A stretch of DNA of 64,000 bases from Mucilaginibacter pankratovii (lineage in GTDB: Bacteria; Bacteroidota; Bacteroidia; Sphingobacteriales; Sphingobacteriaceae): the NCBI RefSeq assembly GCF_014773265.1, contig NZ_JACWMY010000009.1, forward strand, positions 186,001 through 250,000. The letters run 5' to 3'. The stretch's first letter is position 1, and every line of letters starts with the position of its first letter. Under the pieces are notes generated by a model. That model had not been told where the DNA came from. It was given only the letters and a program-made list of their open reading frames with translations, and searched no databases. A program made the translations under genes and the position numbers. Shown piece after piece: positions 15,520 through 22,495 of the stretch.

Positions 15520-16215
15520 TCAGTTTAGCCGCCGTGGCAAAATGGTTTTAACGCCATTCTCCCCCGCTATAATGGCTTTGGTAGCCAGGTGATAAAACAA
15601 GGAATGTTCCACCACTCCCGGGATCATTTTAACCTGTATGTCAAGTTCCTCAGGTGCGGGGAATTCGTTAAAATAAACATCTACCAGCATGTTCCCGTTA
15701 TCAGAAATAAGCGCGCCATCTTTTTGGGTACTTATCCGCTGGGTAATAGTAGCAAGCGGGAACAGGGCTGCCAGTTTAGCAAGCACAATTTGCAGGGCTT
15801 GCGGAAGGATCTCGATCACCAGCGGGTAAGTGGCATTCAGTTGCTTCGCGAATTTACTTTCATCACCCAGCAGCACAAACTCATCGGCCATTGAGGCCAA
15901 TATTTTTTCGGTTGTATGGATGCCGCCGCCGCTTTTCAATGCGTTCAGTTCGGCATCGAACTGGTCGCAGCCATCGAAGTATACGTCGAGTTGACGGAGC
16001 AGGGCAGGGGGTGTTATGCGCAGGCCCCGCCCGCTTAACAGCTGCGTTGTTTTAAAGGATGAGGATGTAAAGGTAAGTGAGGCAGCATATTCGCATTCAC
16101 CGGCAATTAAGTTTACCAAATGCGCTATGGTGCTGCCTGCGCCCAGGCCAACGGACTGGTTGGGGCCGATAAGGCCCAACGCTGCTTTGGCTGCCGTTAA
16201 TTTATAGTCGTTCAT
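15520..16215 (-). CDS. rpiA: Ribose-5-phosphate isomerase A
   Basis: 231 residues. Interconverts ribose-5-phosphate and ribulose-5-phosphate in the pentose phosphate pathway. GLGAGSTIAHLV is the phosphate loop, and VYFDGCDQFD aligns with the usual DGADE motif (both Asp kept, Ala to Cys and Glu to Gln). LKSGGGIHTTEKIL retains the catalytic Lys and Glu of KGGGxxxxREKI. GVVEHSLF matches GVVEHGLF. It is a divergent but apparently complete enzyme. It is co-directional with the acetyltransferase downstream. Confidence 0.88.
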   Translation of the reverse strand: MNDYKLTAAKAALGLIGPNQSVGLGAGSTIAHLVNLIAGECEYAASLTFTSSSFKTTQLLSGRGLRITPPALLRQLDVYFDGCDQFDAELNALKSGGGIHTTEKILASMADEFVLLGDESKFAKQLNATYPLVIEILPQALQIVLAKLAALFPLATITQRISTQKDGALISDNGNMLVDVYFNEFPAPEELDIQVKMIPGVVEHSLFYHLATKAIIAGENGVKTILPRRLN

Positions 16216-16253
16216 GGTATTAGTTTGCGGTTGGACGTTGGGTGTAGTGGCGA

Positions 16254-16312
16254 AACCCCTCCCTGCCTTTGCGCGTATGTCCGGCGCGCCCCTCCCAGGG
16301 GAGGGAATTGAA
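16254..16312. repeat. Short REP-like unit (CCCCTCCC type)
   Basis: Begins AAACCCCTCCCTGC and ends GCGCCCCTCCC with a GGGAGGG hairpin arm. A second member of the same family lies at 17254-17313. Confidence 0.5.
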
Positions 16313-16329
16313 AAAAAGCCGTTACACAG

Positions 16330-16821
16330 TTAGCTCAGCGTCCATTCCGGCCGTTCGAAGTGGCAGGTGTAGCCGTAAGGGTTTTTCTGCAGGTAATCCT
16401 GGTGTTCGGCTTCCGCGTTCCAAAAAGCGGTTTCAGGCACCACTTCGGTGACAATCTTCCCGGGCCATACGCCGGAGGCATCCATCTCGGCGATCAGTTG
16501 GGTGGCGGTTTCATGCTGCGTTTCGTCCAGGTAGAAAATAGCTGAGCGGTACGACATGCCCACATCGTTGCCCTGCCTGTTGCGGGTGGTTGGGTTATGG
16601 ATCTGGAAAAAATATTCGAGCAGTTTGCGATAGGATATTACAGATGGGTCGAAGATAACTTCGATACCTTCGGCATGTGTGCCGTGATTGCGGTAAGTGG
16701 CATTGGGCACATCACCGCCGGTATAACCTACCACGGTGGAAATAACACCCGGCTGTTGCCTGATGAGTTCTTCTACGCCCCAAAAGCAGCCGCCGGCCAA
16801 TATGGCTTTTTCAGTATTCAT
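16330..16821 (-). CDS. msrA: Peptide-methionine (S)-S-oxide reductase MsrA
   Basis: 163 residues, single MsrA domain. The catalytic motif is GGCFWGVEE at residues 10-18. GYTGGDVPNATYRN, HAEGIEVIFDP and GNDVGMSYRSAIFY form the active-site pocket. A possible resolving cysteine is near the C-terminus (GYTCHFERPEW). There is no signal peptide, so it is cytoplasmic, and it is not fused to MsrB. Co-directional with rpiA but separated by a REP-like repeat. Confidence 0.95.
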   Translation of the reverse strand: MNTEKAILAGGCFWGVEELIRQQPGVISTVVGYTGGDVPNATYRNHGTHAEGIEVIFDPSVISYRKLLEYFFQIHNPTTRNRQGNDVGMSYRSAIFYLDETQHETATQLIAEMDASGVWPGKIVTEVVPETAFWNAEAEHQDYLQKNPYGYTCHFERPEWTLS

Positions 16822-16973
16822 ATTCTTGTTTTATAATTAAATCGGAGAACCAATAAATTGTTTCTTATTCGAAGTTAAAGAATATTTTGATGAGGGGGAA
16901 GTGGAAGAATGGGTTATTGCATGGGGGTGACAGGTTTAGTTTTTTTGGGGAATCCGTTCCGCTCTTGGCCGAT

Positions 16974-17204
16974 GTCTGAACTTGAATTTAATGATTTAGC
17001 TTAAGTAAATGCAGCCTTACCATTCTGTACTTTCTATAAATTCTTTGAAATTCGAGTTCAGACAATCAACGGAATCAATTAATCATTAAAATCAGCGGTT
17101 CAGAAAAATGCGTTAGGGATTGAAGCGGAAACCCACAGCGAAGGGTGGAGGTGTGCGGCGGCGCGAGGATTTGCAGCGTAAAGCCCGGGCCGAAGGCAAC
17201 GCCA
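16974..17204. repeat. Composite repeat A+B, copy 1
   Basis: Part A (16974-17105) opens with GTCTGAACTTGAATTT and contains the near-complement AAATTCGAGTTCAGAC. Part B (17110-17204) begins GCGTTAGGGATTGAAGCGG and ends GGGCCGAAGGCAACGCCA. The same A-then-B order is found at 54757-54965 and, inverted, at 56711-56892. With the repeat at 17254-17313 it fills most of the 16822-17318 gap; no gene was seen there. Confidence 0.6.
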
Positions 17205-17253
17205 TAGTGGTTAAATATTTGATTGAAAATATTTGCAAAATTTTATAGCATGA

Positions 17254-17313
17254 CGGCTAAACCCCTCCCTGCAGCCGCAATCCCATCGCGCCCCTCCCCA
17301 AGGAGGGATTTTT
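17254..17313. repeat. Short REP-like unit (CCCCTCCC type), second copy
   Basis: AAACCCCTCCCTGC at the left and GCGCCCCTCCCC with AAGGAGGGA at the right, matching the unit at 16254-16312. It lies just after the stop of the phosphoesterase gene on the minus strand and may serve as its transcription end. Confidence 0.5.
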
Positions 17314-17318
17314 AAACA

Positions 17319-18173
17319 CTACTCCGCTTCCTGCCTAAACCGTTCCAGTAGCTTATTTACATCAAGTTTGGCGTCGAGGTCTTCGGCGTCGGTGGTGTCT
17401 TCGTCGTCGTTATCGGTATGGAAGGCTTCGGGGGTGTAGGTGAACACTTTCCATTCTTTATCGTTGTACTCCAGCGCGGTGAGGCTTTCTACCCAGTCGC
17501 CGCTGTTGAGGTATAGCACGCTGCCGGTTTGCTCGGTAGATTGGATCTCGCGGATCTCGGCGTGGTGAATGTGCCCGCAAATTACGTAGCTGTATTCTTT
17601 CTCCACGGCCAGGTCGGCAGCGGTTTGTTCAAACGCGTTGATGAATTTAACAGCGTCCTTAAACTTAGCCTTCACCTTTTGCGAAAAACTCATTTTTTGG
17701 CGGCCTATAGCGGTAAGGAACCAGTTGGTTATGCTGTTGATGATAATGAGCGTATCGTAACCAACGGCACCAAGTTTGGCCAGCCATTTGGAGTGTTGCA
17801 TGGTAACATCAAACACGTCGCCGTGGAAGATCCAGGCTTTTTTGCCGTCGATATTTAAAACTACTTTATTGAGGAGCTGGAAGGTGCCGAGGTCGAAATC
17901 GGTGAACTTGCGCAGCATTTCATCGTGGTTACCGGTGAGGTAATACACGGGGATGCCTTCGGTAACAAATTTAAGGATGCGGCGTACCACCTTCATATGT
18001 GTTTCGGGCCAGTACGATTTACTGAACTGCCAGATATCAATAATATCGCCGTTGAGGATAAGCATTTTTGGTTTAATGCTTTTCAGGTATTTCAGGAGTT
18101 CTTTGGCGTGGCAGCCGTATGTGCCCAAATGCACATCAGATATAATAACAATATCAACTTCTCTTTTAGCCAT
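17319..18173 (-). CDS. LpxH-like metallophosphoesterase (UDP-2,3-diacylglucosamine diphosphatase family)
   Basis: 284 residues with the full calcineurin-type metal set: ISDVHLGTYG, LNGDIIDIW, LTGNHDE, IFHGDVFD and CGHIHHAEI. The region between the last two motifs is helical and carries a basic stretch (FSQKVKAKFKDAVKFI), suited to membrane contact. LpxH removes UMP from UDP-2,3-diacylglucosamine in lipid A synthesis. This protein is longer than E. coli LpxH and ends in an acidic tail (NDDEDTTDAEDLD), so it may be the Bacteroidota LpxH or a paralogue. A 36-residue membrane peptide gene lies 74 bp upstream on the same strand. Confidence 0.82.
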   Translation of the reverse strand: MAKREVDIVIISDVHLGTYGCHAKELLKYLKSIKPKMLILNGDIIDIWQFSKSYWPETHMKVVRRILKFVTEGIPVYYLTGNHDEMLRKFTDFDLGTFQLLNKVVLNIDGKKAWIFHGDVFDVTMQHSKWLAKLGAVGYDTLIIINSITNWFLTAIGRQKMSFSQKVKAKFKDAVKFINAFEQTAADLAVEKEYSYVICGHIHHAEIREIQSTEQTGSVLYLNSGDWVESLTALEYNDKEWKVFTYTPEAFHTDNDDEDTTDAEDLDAKLDVNKLLERFRQEAE

Positions 18174-18247
18174 TCAATTTGGGGACAATTGTGCAGCCCG
18201 GTAAAAAATACCGGTATAAAACAAGGAGATTGCTTTGGGGCGGGCGG

Positions 18248-18358
18248 TTATTCGTCGTCCTCGTCTTCATTAACCTTTAGTTCGTAAGGGCTCAGATAGA
18301 ATGCGCCAAGCAGCACCAGCAATCCAACTACAAACAAGTAAGCAAACTCAAAATTCAT
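18248..18358 (-). CDS. Small (36-residue) membrane peptide, hypothetical
   Basis: ATG at 18358 gives a 36-residue product: MNFEFAYLF, then one strongly hydrophobic helix (VVGLLVLLGAFYL), then SPYELKVNEDEDDE. A single membrane segment with a short acidic tail is the pattern of real small membrane proteins rather than chance. It is co-directional with the LpxH-like gene 74 bp downstream. I do not recognise the family; KdpF/CcoS-like or envelope-complex subunits are possible models. Confidence 0.5.
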   Translation of the reverse strand: MNFEFAYLFVVGLLVLLGAFYLSPYELKVNEDEDDE

Positions 18359-18526
18359 CTTGTATTGTTTTTACAAATATCCTATTATCAAATGATTATA
18401 CTGTTAAGACTATGTTAAATGTAAAAGGTTTCATTGGCGGATGCATTTATTTTCTCCACATCGGCGGGGTTATTAACCTTTAGTAAAAGTTGAGTACGAT
18501 ATCTCTTTTTATAAAATGGAATCGAG

Positions 18527-19060
18527 TTATACAGTTGCCTCAAACGATTTACTTATCCGCACCAACTGCTCTAAATGATGCTGCAGATGTATACGGATAA
18601 ACTTGAACCATTGTTCGGCATTTAGCATGCCTAAACGCGGGTGTTCCCATTTGGCGCGGAGCGAGGCATCGGGGAGTAATCTGGCGGTATCTTCTATCCG
18701 TTTGCGTACTTTGATGATGAGGTTTTTGGCTTCTTCTACCGTGATTTTCTTAGGGGCCATTTTAGCGGCTACCGTCTCAGGCACCTGTACTTTAAAAGGC
18801 GGGAAGTTACTGGTAAGCATCATATAATGTCCCCAAAAGTTCATGCCTTTTTTAGTGGGCGGGCAATTGTTATGAGTACAGCGCTCCAGCGCGATGGAGG
18901 AACCGAGGCTGGCCTTCAGGATATGGTCGTACACTTCAGAATAACTCCAACCGCCGATAGGTGGGGTGGTAGCGAATTGCTCTTCGGTAAAACCGTCTAA
19001 TTGCTGGCGGTAGCTGTCTAATGCTGCCTCGATGGCGCGGCGCTCTTTGGCGATGTTCAT
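18527..19060 (-). CDS. DinB-family protein
   Basis: 177 residues, a four-helix DinB/YfiT fold. VYDHILKAS carries the first metal-binding His, and the C-terminal IRIHLQHHLEQLVRI the other two. Most members are metal-dependent enzymes acting on thiols (bacillithiol-S-transferase-like) or of unknown role. It overlaps the yjjG stop by 4 bp (ATGA), so the two are translationally coupled in one operon. Confidence 0.85.
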   Translation of the reverse strand: MNIAKERRAIEAALDSYRQQLDGFTEEQFATTPPIGGWSYSEVYDHILKASLGSSIALERCTHNNCPPTKKGMNFWGHYMMLTSNFPPFKVQVPETVAAKMAPKKITVEEAKNLIIKVRKRIEDTARLLPDASLRAKWEHPRLGMLNAEQWFKFIRIHLQHHLEQLVRISKSFEATV

Positions 19061-19788
19061 AGCATTAAAGTTAACTCTTTTAAATGGGTTATTTGTACAG
19101 GCACATCCACCGGTTTTTCCAAACCAAGCGGGTTGAAATAAATGGCGTCCATACCAAAACCCAGTGCGCCGCGGATGTCGGCTTCTATGCTGTCGCCTAT
19201 CATCAGGCTTTCTTCTTTGGTAGTGCCGGCCAGATCGATAGCGTGCTGGAAGATAAGCGGATCGGGTTTGTTTACACCTACCACTTCAGATATGATGATG
19301 TTTTGAAAGTATTTTACAAGATCGGTGCCGTTCACTTTTAATGTGGTGGAATCTTTAAACCCATTCGATATCAGGTGCAGTGTATATTTCGACTGCAGAT
19401 ATGCCAGCGTTTCGTGCGCGTGGGGGAAAAGGTTGGTTTTGGTAGGGCAGAGGTTTACGTAGGCATCCTCAAAATCGGCAGGCATCAGGGAGGGGTGCAG
19501 GCCCAACTCGGTAAAGGTTGATTTGAAGCGGGCATCGCGCAGCTCGTCTTTGGTGATCTCGCCCAGGTGGTATTGCGCCCAAAGGCGGTGGTTGTGGCGG
19601 GTGTAAGTTTCGATGAACAAGTCGGCGGAGTGCAGGCCGATATCTTTTAAATTATATGTGCCGTAGAGCTCGTGCAGGGTTTCCTCCGCGTTTCTGTCGA
19701 AATCCCAGATGGTGTGGTCGAGGTCGAAAAAGAGGTGGGTGTATTTTTTTATTTCGGATTTTGGATTTTCGATTTCGGATTTGGGCAT
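19057..19788 (-). CDS. yjjG: HAD-type noncanonical pyrimidine nucleotidase, YjjG family
   Basis: 243 residues. HAD motifs: FFDLDHTIWDF (nucleophile Asp), HLISNG (motif II Ser), a Lys in VGVNKPDPLIF, and MIGDSIEADIRGA. YjjG hydrolyses noncanonical dUMP/dTMP-like nucleotides. The N-terminus is odd. MPKSEIENPKSEIKK is encoded by a quasi-tandem word repeat (19748-19779) of the type otherwise found between genes. The usual family start would be near KKYTHLFF. A TAACTTTG box ends only 4 nt before this ATG, so translation probably does begin here on a leaderless mRNA and the repeat is translated. Confidence 0.88.
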   Translation of the reverse strand: MPKSEIENPKSEIKKYTHLFFDLDHTIWDFDRNAEETLHELYGTYNLKDIGLHSADLFIETYTRHNHRLWAQYHLGEITKDELRDARFKSTFTELGLHPSLMPADFEDAYVNLCPTKTNLFPHAHETLAYLQSKYTLHLISNGFKDSTTLKVNGTDLVKYFQNIIISEVVGVNKPDPLIFQHAIDLAGTTKEESLMIGDSIEADIRGALGFGMDAIYFNPLGLEKPVDVPVQITHLKELTLML

Positions 19789-19792
19789 GAGG

Positions 19793-19800
19793 CAAAGTTA
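19793..19800 (-). promoter_or_regulatory. -7 box of yjjG, abutting the start codon
   Basis: TAACTTTG on the minus strand fits TAnnTTTG and ends 4 nt before the ATG at 19788, which predicts a leaderless or nearly leaderless transcript. Confidence 0.5.
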
Positions 19801-19812
19801 GAAGATGTTCTT

Positions 19813-20229
19813 CTAAAAAACATACAGGTCAATATCAAATTCAATGTCGAGTTCTTTTATTAGTTTATTATATCGCTTATTCAAGTGTACCGATGGTGTG
19901 CTTTCACCATTGTCGCGATAAACCATTAAAGCACATGCAAATTCACAGTGGTATTCAGTACAGAAAGTTTTAAATACCTCTTTTTTTGTTTCAATGATAT
20001 CCAGCAATGCATTCATTTGTGTTTCAAAGTCTGCATGCTTTCCCAAACCACTATCCATCGACCAAAGGTTATTTGTCCATAAAGGAGAAGCCGGATTTTT
20101 GGGATTTCGGGGCAGTCCTTTTATACGCACATAGATTGGATTCACGCCAGTCAAAAATGTAATAGCATCGTGACTATTATCTTCAATGTCGGCAATGATA
20201 AACCTTAGGTCAATTTCGTTTTTCTTCAT
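19813..20229 (-). CDS. DUF4279-like protein
   Basis: 138 residues from the ATG at 20229 (MKKNEIDLRF). An ATG at 20247 is in frame but overlaps the upstream gene more. The pattern of early hydrophobic strands, TGVNPIYVRIKG, PLWTNNLWSMDSGLG, HADFETQMNALLDII and later FACALMVYRDNGESTPS resembles DUF4279 proteins, often found as orphan or immunity-like genes. No signal peptide or membrane segment. It follows the XRE gene directly, likely in one operon. Confidence 0.6.
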   Translation of the reverse strand: MKKNEIDLRFIIADIEDNSHDAITFLTGVNPIYVRIKGLPRNPKNPASPLWTNNLWSMDSGLGKHADFETQMNALLDIIETKKEVFKTFCTEYHCEFACALMVYRDNGESTPSVHLNKRYNKLIKELDIEFDIDLYVF

Positions 20230-20230
20230 A

Positions 20231-20440
20231 TTATTTGTTATCAACAAACTCCAAAATATCTCCCGGCTGGCAGTTTAAAATACGGCATATCGCTTCCAGT
20301 GTTTCCAGCCTTACTGCTTTTGCTTTGCCGGTTTTTAGGATGGATAGATTGGCCATGGTAATACCTACTCTCTCGCTAAGTTCTGTTAACGACATCTTGC
20401 GCTTTGCCATCATCACATCCAGGTTTACAATTATCGGCAT
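20231..20440 (-). CDS. XRE-family helix-turn-helix regulator (YozG type)
   Basis: 69 residues, essentially one helix-turn-helix domain: VMMAKRKMSLTELSERVGIT, MANLSILKTGKAKAVRLETL and ICRILNCQPGDILEFVD. This compact Cro/C1 form is typically paired with a DUF2975 membrane protein, and that pair is present here: the membrane gene ends 2 bp upstream. It probably autoregulates the operon. Confidence 0.92.
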   Translation of the reverse strand: MPIIVNLDVMMAKRKMSLTELSERVGITMANLSILKTGKAKAVRLETLEAICRILNCQPGDILEFVDNK

Positions 20441-20442
20441 GG

Positions 20443-21414
20443 TTAAACGGTTAAGTCGTTTTCTTCTTTAAGAGCTTTCCCTTGCCTGAAAGCTTTAAAA
20501 AGCAGTAAAAATATAATTCCCGCAGCTAAGCCCGGCCACGATTTGCTCCATACATCCCCATTTAGTACAATATCGCTGGTGAAGTAACTGTTAAACACCA
20601 AACGGGTTAGTAAAGTGAGCAACAACATCAGAACCGGGAAGCCTAACAAGCTAAACGCAATAAGCCTTAACCTTTTTACATTATTGGCCGTGAACGACAA
20701 GCCTTTGGATACATCTATAATGAACTTTAAAAATGCGGCAATTAAATAAAAGATATAGATAAAAAGCAAAATGCCCAATCCGGTTAATAGATAGGTCACC
20801 CCATCTTTTGTTGATGAAGAAACGGGTATCATCATGCAGTTTTCTTTGCTATTATACCTGAACTTTACGGGCACATCTACCCGGTGAACGGTATAGTGGT
20901 TGCCATTTGCCATTTTTTCAACCTTATCGGTAACAAATTTACGCACGTACGATTGGCCGCGCTCTACATAAAACTCGGAGGGGATTAATCCCCGATGTTC
21001 GGCGGCGCAGGGGTTTAATTTCCAGCCGGGGAGCCTTATATAATATTGCTGCACGCCTTTTGCGCCCGCGAAAAAACCATCTGCCGTACAGGTGTCGCAA
21101 AGCTGCCCGCCATCGGTAGCTAAAAACCACCCTAATTGCGCGCCGCCACTACCAAACCACTCGCCATTTTTAAAGCTGCGCGCAACTTCGCTGTTCCGTT
21201 TTAAGGCCTCGTATTTATTATGCGGAAGCTCGGTAGAAATATACGGATCGATAGGTTTTAAGTTATTGGTTGCAGAGTAAGAATATGTATCGTGGTTGTA
21301 TAAGCCCGGTACAGTTGTGTGTGTGAACAGCAGGTAGAATTGCGTTGCCAATAAAACAAACACAATAATAACAGTGGCATTAACGAGGCGGTTGGTATTA
21401 AATTTGATTTTCAT
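20443..21414 (-). CDS. DUF2975-type membrane protein with a large extracytoplasmic insertion
   Basis: 323 residues. One membrane helix near the N-terminus (VNATVIIVFVLLATQFYLLF), then about 185 extracytoplasmic residues with several cysteines (LCDTCTADG, LNPCAAEH, ENCMMI). Three C-terminal helices follow (YLLTGLGILLFIYIFYLIAA, LIAFSLLGFPVLMLLLTLLT, PGLAAGIIFLLLFKAF). The helix order and the adjacent XRE gene fit DUF2975, but usual members are about half this length, so the loop domain is extra. It may sense something outside the cytoplasm and act with the regulator (inference). The 178-bp upstream region is AT-rich. Confidence 0.7.
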   Translation of the reverse strand: MKIKFNTNRLVNATVIIVFVLLATQFYLLFTHTTVPGLYNHDTYSYSATNNLKPIDPYISTELPHNKYEALKRNSEVARSFKNGEWFGSGGAQLGWFLATDGGQLCDTCTADGFFAGAKGVQQYYIRLPGWKLNPCAAEHRGLIPSEFYVERGQSYVRKFVTDKVEKMANGNHYTVHRVDVPVKFRYNSKENCMMIPVSSSTKDGVTYLLTGLGILLFIYIFYLIAAFLKFIIDVSKGLSFTANNVKRLRLIAFSLLGFPVLMLLLTLLTRLVFNSYFTSDIVLNGDVWSKSWPGLAAGIIFLLLFKAFRQGKALKEENDLTV

Positions 21415-21592
21415 TGCGGCATAGGATTTGGTTCTGCAATAATAGGTATTTATTGCAAATAAACAATTATTTATTGTAAATCAATAAATAATTATCCCGT
21501 ATCAATTGCGAGACTCGTTTTTTTAAAACGGCAGGACACATTATCGCCCTACTTAATAAATCCGAAATCGAACATCAAAATCCGAAATCAAC

Positions 21593-22237
21593 CTACACTT
21601 TCTCCCCAAACGCCAGATCGCCCGCATCACCCAATCCCGGTACTATATAACTTTTGCTTGTCATTTCCTCATCCACGGCGCAAACCCAAATTTTTGCTTT
21701 GGGCAGGTTGGCGCGTACATGTACTATGCCTTCCGTGCTGGCGATAACGGCGGCTACGTGCAGTTCGGCAATGTTGTATTGGGCCAGTAGTTCTTTACAA
21801 ACATTTACTACGCTTTGCCCGGTGGCCAGCATAGTATCAATCATAATTAAAACTTTACCATCCAGGTTGGGGGTGCTGATGTGGTCCACCTGTATGGTAA
21901 AGCTGCCGCTCTTTTTAGTTTTACGGCAGGCGGTGATAAAGGCTGATTCTGACTGCTCAAAAAAATCCATAAAACCCTGGTGAAATGGCAGCCCGGCACG
22001 CAATATGGTAGCCAGTACCGGCTGCTGTGCAGGCACGTTTACCTTGCAGATCCCAAGGGGTGTTTGCACTTCGCGGTTTTCGTACTTCAGTGTTTTACTG
22101 ATCTCGTAGGCCAGTATGGCACCCAGCTTTTCCTGGCTGCGGCGGAAACGGGCACGGTCCTGCTGGCTGCTAACATCGCGCATATCGGCGAGGTACAGGT
22201 TGGCAATGCTATCGGTTTTATTGAGGATGAAGGGCAT
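21593..22237 (-). CDS. upp: Uracil phosphoribosyltransferase
   Basis: 214 residues. Converts uracil and PRPP to UMP (pyrimidine salvage). The type I PRTase fold shows TILRAGLPFHQGFMDFF, the PRPP-binding loop VLIMIDTMLATGQSV (canonical DPMLATGGS, so Pro is replaced by Thr), AAVIASTEGIVHVRANLP and the C-terminal YIVPGLGDAGDLAFGE that closes over uracil. Divergent from uvrB, with word-repeat arms before each start. Confidence 0.95.
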   Translation of the reverse strand: MPFILNKTDSIANLYLADMRDVSSQQDRARFRRSQEKLGAILAYEISKTLKYENREVQTPLGICKVNVPAQQPVLATILRAGLPFHQGFMDFFEQSESAFITACRKTKKSGSFTIQVDHISTPNLDGKVLIMIDTMLATGQSVVNVCKELLAQYNIAELHVAAVIASTEGIVHVRANLPKAKIWVCAVDEEMTSKSYIVPGLGDAGDLAFGEKV

Positions 22238-22243
22238 GGTTTT

Positions 22244-22481
22244 AGATATGAGATGTTAGATATGAGATTTGAGACAGAACACTGTCGCCTTAAACCTTGT
22301 TAAAGGTTGCTAAATTGACAGACAATAGCAATCAATCTGTAAATAAATTCGTTTACTAAAAAGCTGCTGCCATAGGGTTGTCATTAACCGGGCGTAGCTT
22401 TGAATTGTTGACAGAGGATGGCATGCATTTTAAACTGTTATGGAAGCTAATCTCAAATCTCATATCTAACATCTCAAATCT
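22244..22481. repeat. Word-repeat pair (ATCTCA/TGAGAT type) between upp and uvrB
   Basis: The 31-bp arms at 22244-22274 and 22451-22481 are inverted copies differing at one base. Each is built from variants of TCTCAAATC/TCTCATATC. Read in the direction of its own gene, each arm lies immediately before the upp or uvrB start region. The 176 bp between the arms shows no gene. Confidence 0.7.
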
Positions 22482-22482
22482 A

Positions 22483-22490
22483 TACCTTTG
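22483..22490 (+). promoter_or_regulatory. -7 box of uvrB, abutting the start codon
   Basis: TACCTTTG fits TAnnTTTG and ends 5 nt before the uvrB ATG at 22496. It directly follows a word-repeat arm. A leaderless or near-leaderless mRNA is predicted. Confidence 0.5.
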
Positions 22491-22495
22491 TATAA

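Larger units (their letters stand above)
19748..21592. repeat. Word-repeat pair (AATCCGAAATC type), arms 19748-19779 and 21562-21592
   Basis: The left arm, on the minus strand, reads AAATCCGAAATCGAAAATCC and continues with further copies of the same word. The right arm on the plus strand reads AAATCCGAAATCGAACATC and so on. The arms are therefore inverted. The first lies inside the start of yjjG; the second abuts the upp stop codon. The arms flank the DUF4279/XRE/DUF2975 group. Confidence 0.55.
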
